From HGM11368 sp051883395 (GTDB lineage: Bacteria; Bacillota; Clostridia; Christensenellales; UBA3700), in the NCBI GenBank assembly GCA_051883395.1, contig JBJETQ010000021.1, positions 1 to 64,000 on the forward strand: DNA of 64,000 nt. The letters are read 5' to 3'. Position numbers and translations under genes: made by a program. Under the pieces are notes generated by a model. It worked only from the letters and a program-made list of their open reading frames with translations, had not been told where the DNA came from and ran no database searches. Shown piece after piece: positions 43,808 through 51,745 of this stretch (positions within the stretch are counted from its first letter, which is position 1; each line of letters opens with the position of its first letter).

Positions 43808-44905
43808 TTATCTTATCGGAACTATAACGTAGATAAAATCTTCTCCTTCTACAGGAGTAAATACTGCGGCAGAAGTAGGAGACGAAAGTTTAAACAATAC
43901 AAACTCGTTGTTGACGTATTTTAGACAATCGCTGAGATATTTTGCATTGAAACCTATCTTCATATCCTTACCCTTGGTAAATACGTTGATTTTTTCTTTT
44001 GATTCTCCCGATTCGCTGACAGAATTGATTACCATCACGCCTTCTTTTACTTCAAGTTTGAGATTATTATATTTGTTGTAACGGCTAAGTATCGAAGCTC
44101 TGTCTATTGCGTCTTCCAACACTTTTCTGTCAACTGTAATATAAGTATCAAAACTCTTAGGGAAGGTATCTCTGTATTTGATAAAATTGCCTGACAACAA
44201 TTTTGATTTTACTTTTGTATGACCTATATCTACCAAAACGGAGTTGTTTGAAAATTCTATATTAACAATTTCTTCGTCTTCATCCAACAATTTAGCTATT
44301 TCCTGCAAACTCTTAGCAGGAATAATAATACTGCTGGAAGGATACTCCATAGGCAATTCTTTGGTACATATTGCAAGTCTGTAACCGTCAAGAGCTACCA
44401 ATCTTGCTTTATTATCTTCTATCTCCAACAGACAACCTTTATATATTTCCCTGCCACCGTCGGTAGAAGTAGCAAAGATAGTTTTGTTTATCATATCTCT
44501 GAAATCTTTTTGAAGCATGGTTATCTTGTTTTCATATTCGTCTTCTCCGATAGTAGGATATTCAATAATATTCATCATTTTGAGAAAAGTATTGCTGTCG
44601 CAATATTTTATTGTAAGATTATCATCGCTCAGATCGCTCAACTCAATACTTTCTTCATTGACAAGTTTTCTTGAAAGATCAGTAATAATTTTACCTGGAA
44701 CAAGAACTTCTCCTTCCATTTTTACGTCGGCTTTTATGTTTTTGATTATAGTAAAATTATCGTCGGTAGCAACGATAGTCATCATATCTGCGTATGCGCT
44801 CAATTTAATACCTTCCAATATAGGTTGAGTCTTTTTTATAGGAAGGGCTTTTGCCACTTTGTTCAATGCGTCTGCAAAGTCTGCTCCACTACAAAATACT
44901 TTCAT
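43808..44905 (-). CDS. dnaN: DNA polymerase III beta subunit (sliding clamp)
   Basis: A 365-residue clamp of three similar domains. The start is KVFCSGADFADALNKVAKAL and the end VEGEDFIYVIVPIR, with the family's usual terminal region (core: FIYVIVPIR). AGAAGGAG precedes the start. It is downstream of dnaA in the same direction, as is usual, and separated by 188 bp that hold DnaA-box-like motifs. Confidence 0.96.
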   Translation of the reverse strand: MKVFCSGADFADALNKVAKALPIKKTQPILEGIKLSAYADMMTIVATDDNFTIIKNIKADVKMEGEVLVPGKIITDLSRKLVNEESIELSDLSDDNLTIKYCDSNTFLKMMNIIEYPTIGEDEYENKITMLQKDFRDMINKTIFATSTDGGREIYKGCLLEIEDNKARLVALDGYRLAICTKELPMEYPSSSIIIPAKSLQEIAKLLDEDEEIVNIEFSNNSVLVDIGHTKVKSKLLSGNFIKYRDTFPKSFDTYITVDRKVLEDAIDRASILSRYNKYNNLKLEVKEGVMVINSVSESGESKEKINVFTKGKDMKIGFNAKYLSDCLKYVNNEFVLFKLSSPTSAAVFTPVEGEDFIYVIVPIR

Positions 44906-45093
44906 TTTATTCTCCTTCTTCCATTCTGTTTAATATATCTTTTTTATTTATTTTTTATTGATAATCATAAATATAATAAGACGGTGGAAAATGTGGATAA
45001 ATATATAATTTCCATAATATGTCTAGTTTAACAATGTGAAAAACTATATGATTTAATGTGGAAAAATTTTAAAATTTATTCACACTTTTCACA
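44906..45093. other. oriC: candidate replication origin between dnaA and dnaN
   Basis: An AT-rich gap with a perfect DnaA box complement TGTGGATAA (44992-45000), TTATTCACA (45076-45084), TGTGGAAAA (45057-45065) and the weaker TGTGAAAAA (45035-45043). Four such motifs within about 95 bp, beside dnaA, make this the best origin candidate in the window. An AT-only stretch near dnaN (about 44930-44980) could be the unwinding element. Confidence 0.6.
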
Positions 45094-46446
45094 TTACCTT
45101 TTTTGGATAATGTTTTTTATATCGTTTATCTGCATTTTAAGCAGATTGTTATTGCTTTCCAATTCCGAACTTATCTTATTTTTTGCATACATGATAGTCG
45201 TATGGTCTTTTCCGCCAAAATAGTTTCCTATCGTAGCCAAAGGTTGTCCGAGTATATCATATATAAGATAGATACATATCTGTCGGCACATGGCTATTGT
45301 TTTTGTTTTTTTCTTACTCAGAACGTCAGCCTTGGAAATGTTGAAATAAGCGCAAGTAGCTTCTACTATAGTATCTGCAGAAAGAACGTGCGTCGTAACG
45401 TCAATATCGTCTTTCAATACTTCTTTTGCTACGTCGATATTGTTAGGTTCTATATTGAGAAGTGTACATGAATAAATAAATTTAGTCAATGCTCCTTCCA
45501 ATTCTCTTATGTTAGACGTAATATTTTCTGCAATATAATATATAACAGGTTGAGTTACTACAACTTTTTTCTCAAATGCTTTTTTCTGCAATATAGCAAT
45601 TCTTGTTTCAAGGTCAGGTTGAGCTATATCTATCGACATTCCGCTCTGGAAACGTGATTGAAGTCTTTCGCTGAGAAAAGTAAGTTCTCTTGGGTGTCTG
45701 TCCGACGACAACACTATTTGCTTAGACGATTGATAAAGGTCATTAAAAGTATGGAACAACGCTTCCTGACAAGAAGTTTTGTTTTGTAAAAATTGAATAT
45801 CGTCAAGCATCAATACGTCTACGTTACGATATTTTTCTCTGAACAATCTGTTTTTTTCGTTGTTGGACGAGTTGGAAAACGAATCAATAAAGTCGTTGAC
45901 AAATTGTTCGGTAGTAGAGTATAAAACCCTTGCAGACGGATTTTTGGCAAGTATATAGTTGCCGATAGAATGCATAATATGGGTTTTTCCGAGACCTACG
46001 CCACCGTAAATAAACAGCGGATTTATATTTGCTCCCGGATTTTCTGCCACAGCTTTTGCCGCAGAATATACCAGTTGGTTGCTTGGACCAACAACAAAAG
46101 AATCGAAGGTATAAAATTGATTTAATACCGACGACTTGTTGTTTACTGCCACAGGTTCGCTTTTTTCTGCAACCGAATTGTCGGTATAAATTTTCTTTTC
46201 ATCAGGTGTAATAAAAATTATATCGGTGATATAAGAATTGATAGCTTCTATAGATTCTTTTATTTCTGTTTTGTAAGATTGCGGAATTTTTACTTTTGCA
46301 TTTTTAAAAGGAGTAACTACCACCAGTTTATCGCCCGATATAGTGAGTGGTTCGAGATTGCTAAACCACATATCGTAGCCTACCGTGGATATTTTACTCT
46401 GTATTTCGCTGTTAAACAGTTTCCATATTTTTTTTGCTTCGTTCAT
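45094..46446 (-). CDS. dnaA: chromosomal replication initiator DnaA
   Basis: A 450-residue protein with all four domains: an N-terminal DnaB/SirA-interaction domain (1-85), a short linker, AAA+ domain with GGVGLGKTHIMHSIG and MLDDIQFLQ, and the C-terminal DNA-binding domain with GGKDHTTIMYAKNKI. The start codon lies 6 nt after a TATAAT box and has no ribosome site. recF diverges on the other side. Confidence 0.97.
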   Translation of the reverse strand: MNEAKKIWKLFNSEIQSKISTVGYDMWFSNLEPLTISGDKLVVVTPFKNAKVKIPQSYKTEIKESIEAINSYITDIIFITPDEKKIYTDNSVAEKSEPVAVNNKSSVLNQFYTFDSFVVGPSNQLVYSAAKAVAENPGANINPLFIYGGVGLGKTHIMHSIGNYILAKNPSARVLYSTTEQFVNDFIDSFSNSSNNEKNRLFREKYRNVDVLMLDDIQFLQNKTSCQEALFHTFNDLYQSSKQIVLSSDRHPRELTFLSERLQSRFQSGMSIDIAQPDLETRIAILQKKAFEKKVVVTQPVIYYIAENITSNIRELEGALTKFIYSCTLLNIEPNNIDVAKEVLKDDIDVTTHVLSADTIVEATCAYFNISKADVLSKKKTKTIAMCRQICIYLIYDILGQPLATIGNYFGGKDHTTIMYAKNKISSELESNNNLLKMQINDIKNIIQKR

Positions 46447-46452
46447 AGGTAT

Positions 46453-46481
46453 ATTATAATATAATATCTTTGAATTTTCAA
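46453..46481 (-). promoter_or_regulatory. dnaA: dnaA promoter, apparently leaderless
   Basis: On the minus strand TTGAAA (46476-46481), 17-bp spacer, TATAAT (46453-46458), then ATACCT and the ATG. Confidence 0.72.
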
Positions 46482-46539
46482 TAAAAAACTAAAATAAAAA
46501 AATATTTAGTCGATATAATAAATAAGTTTGTAGATTAAA

Positions 46540-46569
46540 TTGAAAAATCGTCAGATTGTATGTTAAAAT
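46540..46569 (+). promoter_or_regulatory. recF: recF promoter, apparently leaderless or nearly so
   Basis: TTGAAA (46540-46545), 18-bp spacer, TAAAAT (46564-46569); the ATG follows after 8 nt, with no Shine-Dalgarno sequence. Confidence 0.6.
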
Positions 46570-46577
46570 AAATACAT

Positions 46578-47669
46578 ATGTACATCAAAAACGTTACTCT
46601 CAAAAATTATCGCAATTATTCTTATGCCTGCGTCGATTTTGACAAGGGTTTGAATATTATTGTGGGAAAAAACGCAGCCGGTAAAACCAATCTGGTTGAG
46701 AGTATATATTGTTCTGCTCTTGGTAAATCACCACGCTCCAACAAATATAAAGACCTGATTAAATGGAATGAAAACAGCTGTTATATCAAAGTAGTAGTAG
46801 CTAAAAAATATAGAGATTTTACCATAGAATTCGGTATAGACAATATGGATAAAAAGAGAGTAGCCGTAGACGGCGTACCGCTTACAAGGCTCAGCGGCAT
46901 CGTTGGAATTATCAACGTTGTGTTTTTTAGTCCAGACGAGATGAAACTCGTCAAAGAAAGTCCGCAGGAGCGCAGAAGATTTATGGACATAAGTCTATCC
47001 CAACAATCTTCTGTTTATCTTGATGCCTTGTCAAAATACAATCAGATTCTCAGCAGACGCAACAAACTGCTCAAAGAAAATTATAACGACGCCAATCTTT
47101 CCGCCCAATTGTACGCATGGGACGTACAAATGGCAAAATACGGCGCACAACTTGTCAAATCGAGATATGATTTTGTAGAAAACTTAGCTGTTTATGGCGG
47201 AAAAATACATGAAAAAATTACAATGGGCAAAGAAAAATTGTCTATAAAATATGAAAGTGGTCTTAAAAACGACGATATTGCAAATATAGAAAAGAAATTT
47301 TTTGAAAAATTACAGCAAAATTTTGAAAAGGATAAATACCTTCAATATACGTCGTTTGGTCCGCACAGAGACGATATGGAAATTTTGTCCAACGATGTGG
47401 ATATGAGAAAATTCGGTTCTCAGGGGCAACAGAGAACAGTTGCTCTGTCGTTGAAATTTGCAGAGATAGAATTGTTTAAAAAAGAAGTGGGAGAGAGTCC
47501 TGTTCTTCTTCTTGACGACGTGCTGAGCGAACTTGACGAGAGCAGAAGGAGTCAACTTATTGAGATGTCGTCTTCGTTACAGACTATCATTACTTGTACC
47601 GAATTTGACGAAAAAACACAGGGACACAAGACAATTAAGATAGAAAACGGCAATGCCTTACAATTATAA
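46578..47669 (+). CDS. recF: DNA replication and repair protein RecF
   Basis: A 363-residue SMC-like ATPase that loads RecA at gaps. Walker A is IIVGKNAAGKTNLVESIY (about 28-45), the signature region is KFGSQGQQRTVALSLK and Walker B is LLLDDVLSELDESR. It is full length. It lies beyond dnaA in the divergent direction rather than after dnaN, which differs from the common dnaA-dnaN-recF order. No gyrB follows. Confidence 0.95.
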   Translation: MYIKNVTLKNYRNYSYACVDFDKGLNIIVGKNAAGKTNLVESIYCSALGKSPRSNKYKDLIKWNENSCYIKVVVAKKYRDFTIEFGIDNMDKKRVAVDGVPLTRLSGIVGIINVVFFSPDEMKLVKESPQERRRFMDISLSQQSSVYLDALSKYNQILSRRNKLLKENYNDANLSAQLYAWDVQMAKYGAQLVKSRYDFVENLAVYGGKIHEKITMGKEKLSIKYESGLKNDDIANIEKKFFEKLQQNFEKDKYLQYTSFGPHRDDMEILSNDVDMRKFGSQGQQRTVALSLKFAEIELFKKEVGESPVLLLDDVLSELDESRRSQLIEMSSSLQTIITCTEFDEKTQGHKTIKIENGNALQL

Positions 47670-47765
47670 TATTTAAAATTTATTTAAAAAAATAATTTAG
47701 GTATTGAAATTGTAATGTTTTTATAGTATATTTATAATTATTAATATGATATTATCGGGAGCAGA

Positions 47766-48854
47766 ATGCTGAAAAGACCTGACGACAATCAATACAGGCA
47801 AACGGTAAAGTTGCTTAACAAAGTTTTTAAGCAGAAATTTGAAAAGACTTTGCCGAAGATATACGGCGACAACGATAGTCGTGATAGTCATATTATTGCC
47901 GTTGAAAACGACGTAATAGTAGGTGCGCTTGCCGATATAAAAATGAATTTGTCGTGTTATGAAAACAATATTTATGCGGCAGGAATAGGAATGGTTGCCA
48001 CTCGTCCGGGATATAGGGGAAAAGGCGTGATGAAGTCATTGTTGGACAAGGCGATAGAACAAGACAAAAAAGACGGCGTTCAGGTCATGTTTCTAAGCGG
48101 ATATCTCAGACGATACGACAGATTTGGTTTTTATCCGTCCGGAGTAGAAAACGTATATACTCTAAGAGCAGATAAAGATTATATTCCGTTTGCCGGCCAA
48201 TACGATTTTGAAGAATTGTCAGCCGACAACAAAAATATAGAATTATTGCAGGCGCAATACAATAAGCTACAAATAAGATGGGAGAGAAATAAGTTTTACG
48301 ATACCCTTACCACGTGGAAGTCTAAGCCATACGTTGTAAAAAAACAGGGACACGTATTGGGTTATTTAGTAAAAAACAGATACGGCAGCGATATATCGGA
48401 AATAGTTGTAGAACCTAATGAAATAGTAGGCGTCTTAACCGCATGGATAAAAAAGCGCAAGGTAGAAAACATAAAGGTAAGCATATCTCCATATAACGGG
48501 CAAGCCAACAAAGAACTTATAAAACACAGCGAGAGTTATTGCCAGAATAATGCCGAAAATTGGCTGATATTAGATTTTGTCGGTGTAATAAAAGCGTTGT
48601 TATCGGCAAAGATAAAGCAGGAAAAAGTCCTGCCGGGACAGGCTGTCGTTTCAATCGACGGTGAAAACATTTTTATCGGTACTGATTCTCAATGCGTATC
48701 GGTAGAAAGAAGCGATAAAAAAGCTGACGTTGAATTGAGCAGAGAACAGGCAACAAGATTGTTTTTTGGCGTAAAAACCAATGTTTGCGACAATCAATGG
48801 CTCAATTCGATTTTACCATTGCCGCTCTGCGTTCCTGCGATAGACAGGGTATAG
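47766..48854 (+). CDS. Eis-type GNAT acetyltransferase
   Basis: A 362-residue protein with an N-terminal GNAT domain: VATRPGYRGKGVMKSLLDKAI (acetyl-CoA loop core RPGYRGKG, about 79-86), then a Y-RFGFYPSG segment, a second GNAT-like half and a C-terminal sterol-carrier-like domain (about 270-362). The layout fits the Eis family. The substrate is unknown. A ribosome site CGGGAG precedes the start. DUF1292 follows after 7 bp. Confidence 0.8.
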   Translation: MLKRPDDNQYRQTVKLLNKVFKQKFEKTLPKIYGDNDSRDSHIIAVENDVIVGALADIKMNLSCYENNIYAAGIGMVATRPGYRGKGVMKSLLDKAIEQDKKDGVQVMFLSGYLRRYDRFGFYPSGVENVYTLRADKDYIPFAGQYDFEELSADNKNIELLQAQYNKLQIRWERNKFYDTLTTWKSKPYVVKKQGHVLGYLVKNRYGSDISEIVVEPNEIVGVLTAWIKKRKVENIKVSISPYNGQANKELIKHSESYCQNNAENWLILDFVGVIKALLSAKIKQEKVLPGQAVVSIDGENIFIGTDSQCVSVERSDKKADVELSREQATRLFFGVKTNVCDNQWLNSILPLPLCVPAIDRV

Positions 48855-48861
48855 GAGAAAT

Positions 48862-49176
48862 ATGAACGATAAAGATATGATGCAAGCTCAGATAAGCAAA
48901 CTTCTCGACAGCAACAACGACGACCCTATTATTCTTACAGATAGCAACGGCAAACCGCAGGCTTTCGACCAGGTGGCGGTTATCACCGTTCAGGGCGGTA
49001 TATATGCAATTTTGGAGCCTGTCGAAGCATGGGAAGACGATGATGAATATATTCAACCAAAAGTGTTGGAAATTGTAAGTCGCAAGGGTAAGAACGTGCT
49101 TGAAGAAGTAGATGAAGATACGGCTGAGTACGTATTGGTAGAATATGATTGTATGATGGAGGAGCAGGAAAAATAA
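48862..49176 (+). CDS. DUF1292 protein
   Basis: A 104-residue acidic protein with ITVQGGIYAILEPVEAW and LEEVDEDTAEYVL, which follow the DUF1292 (YrzB-like) layout of a small beta protein common in Firmicutes, usually beside Holliday-junction resolvase and alaS in other genomes. The function is unknown. AGGAG precedes the start. It is likely cotranscribed with the acetyltransferase gene. Confidence 0.75.
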   Translation: MNDKDMMQAQISKLLDSNNDDPIILTDSNGKPQAFDQVAVITVQGGIYAILEPVEAWEDDDEYIQPKVLEIVSRKGKNVLEEVDEDTAEYVLVEYDCMMEEQEK

Positions 49177-49244
49177 TTCTTGCGGCCGTTGGTTGTTTCC
49201 GACGGGATTAAGGGGTAACAAGGGCGCAAGCCTAAGGAGGAATT

Positions 49245-50903
49245 ATGAATAAAATATCAGGATTTTTTGGCAAAGTCGGCGGCGTGTTCAAAAGCTTTGT
49301 CAGACATTGGAACCATCCTGCGGAAGGCAGATTTGTTTCCAACAAAGAAATTGTAGCCTATTCCGTAGGCGGTATGGGCGTACAATTTATGGCTGCGCTC
49401 ACGGCACAGATAACGTTGTCAGCCAACTGTTTGTTGTTAGGCTCCATCTATGGAATGACTCCAACGGAATTGACAATTTTGTTGACTATCAACACGGTAT
49501 TCACTTTGCTTATCCAACCGCTTAAAAGTTATTGGATAGACAACGTAGGAGCCAACTCCAACAAAAACAGGGGCAAAGCAAGACCGTTTATTTTGTGGCT
49601 GGGACCACCTTCGGCGATACTCATCACGTTGTTTGCGTTTTTGCCAATTACTTGGGCTCAAACCAATCATACTTTGCTCGTAGTATTGATAGGCGCATTG
49701 TTCTTGATTATGAACTTCGTATATCAGTTCTTCTACGGAATGTACATACAACTTTCTCAGCTCATTACGCCTAACACTACCGAGAGAGCGGACATTATTT
49801 CAATATCTTCGCTTGTATATTCTATGGCGCCTACCATCACGGGTTCGCTTTTCCCACTTATTGCATTGGCTTTTGACAAAGGACAGCTCGACATCAACTT
49901 CTACAGAGTTATCTTCCCTGTCTTCTCGGCAATAGGCTTAGTAACTTCTTTCCTTGCCTACTTCGGCACTAAAGAAAGAATCGTCGTACCAAAAACTTAC
50001 AAAGCAAAAGTCAAGTTTATGGACGGCATGAAGGCAATCATTTCCAACAAATATTTCTGGATTATCAATACTTCCAACTGGTTCACCTTTGCAAGAGCGG
50101 CAATTACGGGCTGTTTGTACTGGTCTTACGTATATATGCTCCAAAACGAAGCGATACAGGCTGTCGTATCTCTCGTAATTGGTACGGCGTCGGGTATCGG
50201 TATGGCGGCTGCGCCGTTCCTGATAAGAGCAATGGGCAAGAAAAACGTCGTTATCGTCAGCAACGGAGCGGTATTATTATCCAGCATTATTCTTATATTC
50301 TTTAGCAGTAGTTACGTAATGTTTACTATATGTAGTTATATCGCTTTCTTCGGTATTGCGGTACAACTTATCACCGCTCCTGCAATGAATGCCGAAGCGC
50401 TTGACTATCAGCAATATCTCACGGGCGATAGACTCGAAGGCTTTGCCGGCAACTTTACAATCATCAACTCTATCATTGCACTCGGTACTAACTTCGTTAT
50501 CCCTGCAATTTATACCTATCACGGATTGTCCGACAACTACGACGTCTTGTACGATTCGGCTATCAGAACGCCGATGTTCCGTTCTTTGGCAATACTTGCA
50601 GCCGTAGGTTCTATTTTAGTTACGGTGCCTTACTTGTTCTGGGATTTGACGGAGAAGAAACACGGAGAGATTATTGAGACGCTCAAACAAAGAGCTATCG
50701 AAGAAAACAAGGCGGCAGGTTACGGCGAAGACGCAAGCTTCTTGTCAAGCGACGAGACCCTGAGCGAACTGTATGAAGACGAAGTAACCACCGACAACGC
50801 AGAAGAAGCGCAAGTCGTAGAAACTGTCGAGAACGCAGACGGCATTGAAGAAACGTCAGAAAACTCCGATATCGCAGACGAACAAAACAAGGAGGAAGAA
50901 TAA
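49245..50903 (+). CDS. GPH-type MFS sugar transporter
   Basis: A 552-residue transporter with twelve hydrophobic segments of the glycoside-pentoside-hexuronide:cation symporter family. Conserved features include the basic loop after helix two (DNVGANSNKNRGKARPF) and YGMYIQLSQLITPNTTERAD. A cytoplasmic C-terminal tail (about 460-552) is very acidic and unusually long. The substrate is probably a sugar or glycoside but cannot be named. AAGGAGG precedes the start. The lipoprotein gene follows after 1 bp. Confidence 0.82.
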   Translation: MNKISGFFGKVGGVFKSFVRHWNHPAEGRFVSNKEIVAYSVGGMGVQFMAALTAQITLSANCLLLGSIYGMTPTELTILLTINTVFTLLIQPLKSYWIDNVGANSNKNRGKARPFILWLGPPSAILITLFAFLPITWAQTNHTLLVVLIGALFLIMNFVYQFFYGMYIQLSQLITPNTTERADIISISSLVYSMAPTITGSLFPLIALAFDKGQLDINFYRVIFPVFSAIGLVTSFLAYFGTKERIVVPKTYKAKVKFMDGMKAIISNKYFWIINTSNWFTFARAAITGCLYWSYVYMLQNEAIQAVVSLVIGTASGIGMAAAPFLIRAMGKKNVVIVSNGAVLLSSIILIFFSSSYVMFTICSYIAFFGIAVQLITAPAMNAEALDYQQYLTGDRLEGFAGNFTIINSIIALGTNFVIPAIYTYHGLSDNYDVLYDSAIRTPMFRSLAILAAVGSILVTVPYLFWDLTEKKHGEIIETLKQRAIEENKAAGYGEDASFLSSDETLSELYEDEVTTDNAEEAQVVETVENADGIEETSENSDIADEQNKEEE

Positions 50904-50904
50904 T

Positions 50905-51591
50905 ATGAAAAAGATATCCGTATTGACCATCATATTGATTGTTTGTCTTGCGTTCAGTATGATTTTTAGCGGTTGCTCAAAACAACTAGATATTCAGGAA
51001 GGTATAGAATATTTTGAAGCGAGTATTCAAACAATCAAGACCACGGACACATATTATATAAGAACGGTTGTCGTAGAAAATGCCAGCAACAGCAAGGAGT
51101 ATCAACTCAACGTCAAGGGTGATAATATTCATTATACGATAGTATCCAATCAGGCAAGCAACACTTCATATCTTCATACTTATTACAGCGACAACAACAA
51201 GTACGTTATGAATAAAGTGGACGGCAAAGACGTGTGGAGTACGATTGCCATGACAAAGGAGAGTTTCCTGCTCGAACCGACAGTTGCGCCATATAGCAGG
51301 GAGACGCTTGTTGCTAAAATCGACGCTATCAACGAAGCAATGAAGACGGGAACTATTGTTCCTACTACGATAACTCAGGGAGATTACGTTACCACTTATA
51401 CATTTGATGATATAGGTGCCGAGATGTCGGAGCTGTTGGGCGGTACCGCACAGGTAGGCGGAAAATTTCCTTTGACTATCGAGACGATAGCAGACAGAAT
51501 AAACAAAATCGTAGACAGCGAAACGAGTCCGAAAATCAAATATTATATAGTTTATGAAGGACCGAAGATTACCATTCCTAAGGTAGGTTAA
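50905..51591 (+). CDS. secreted lipoprotein of unknown function
   Basis: A 228-residue lipoprotein with a signal peptide (basic MKK, hydrophobic 5-20) and lipobox IFSGC (Cys about 24). The mature part is beta-rich with Thr/Tyr-rich strands. I recognise no family. It begins 1 bp after the transporter gene, with GGAGGAAGAA in the end of that gene, so it is coupled to it and may help bind or hand over the transported compound. Start 50905 is preferred over the in-frame 50845, which lies inside the transporter gene. Confidence 0.8.
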   Translation: MKKISVLTIILIVCLAFSMIFSGCSKQLDIQEGIEYFEASIQTIKTTDTYYIRTVVVENASNSKEYQLNVKGDNIHYTIVSNQASNTSYLHTYYSDNNKYVMNKVDGKDVWSTIAMTKESFLLEPTVAPYSRETLVAKIDAINEAMKTGTIVPTTITQGDYVTTYTFDDIGAEMSELLGGTAQVGGKFPLTIETIADRINKIVDSETSPKIKYYIVYEGPKITIPKVG

Positions 51592-51607
51592 GTCTTAATC
51601 GGACAAG

Positions 51608-51638
51608 AGCGGAGATTTCAAATAAATCTCCGCTTTTC
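51608..51638 (+). terminator. intrinsic terminator
   Basis: AGCGGAGATTT, loop of five, AAATCTCCGCT, then TTTC. It ends the transporter-lipoprotein unit. Confidence 0.8.
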
Positions 51639-51682
51639 ATTTATGGCGACTTTCAGGAATGTGTAAAATATTTATGGGGCAT

Positions 51683-51711
51683 TTGACAAGCGCATACAAA
51701 TGTTTTAGAAT
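51683..51711 (+). promoter_or_regulatory. promoter of the phosphoglycerate mutase fusion
   Basis: TTGACA (51683-51688), 17-bp spacer, TAGAAT (51706-51711). The leader is about 30 nt and carries AGAGGA before the start. Confidence 0.75.
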
Positions 51712-51745
51712 ATAATATATATATTTTGAATAATAGAGGATTGTT

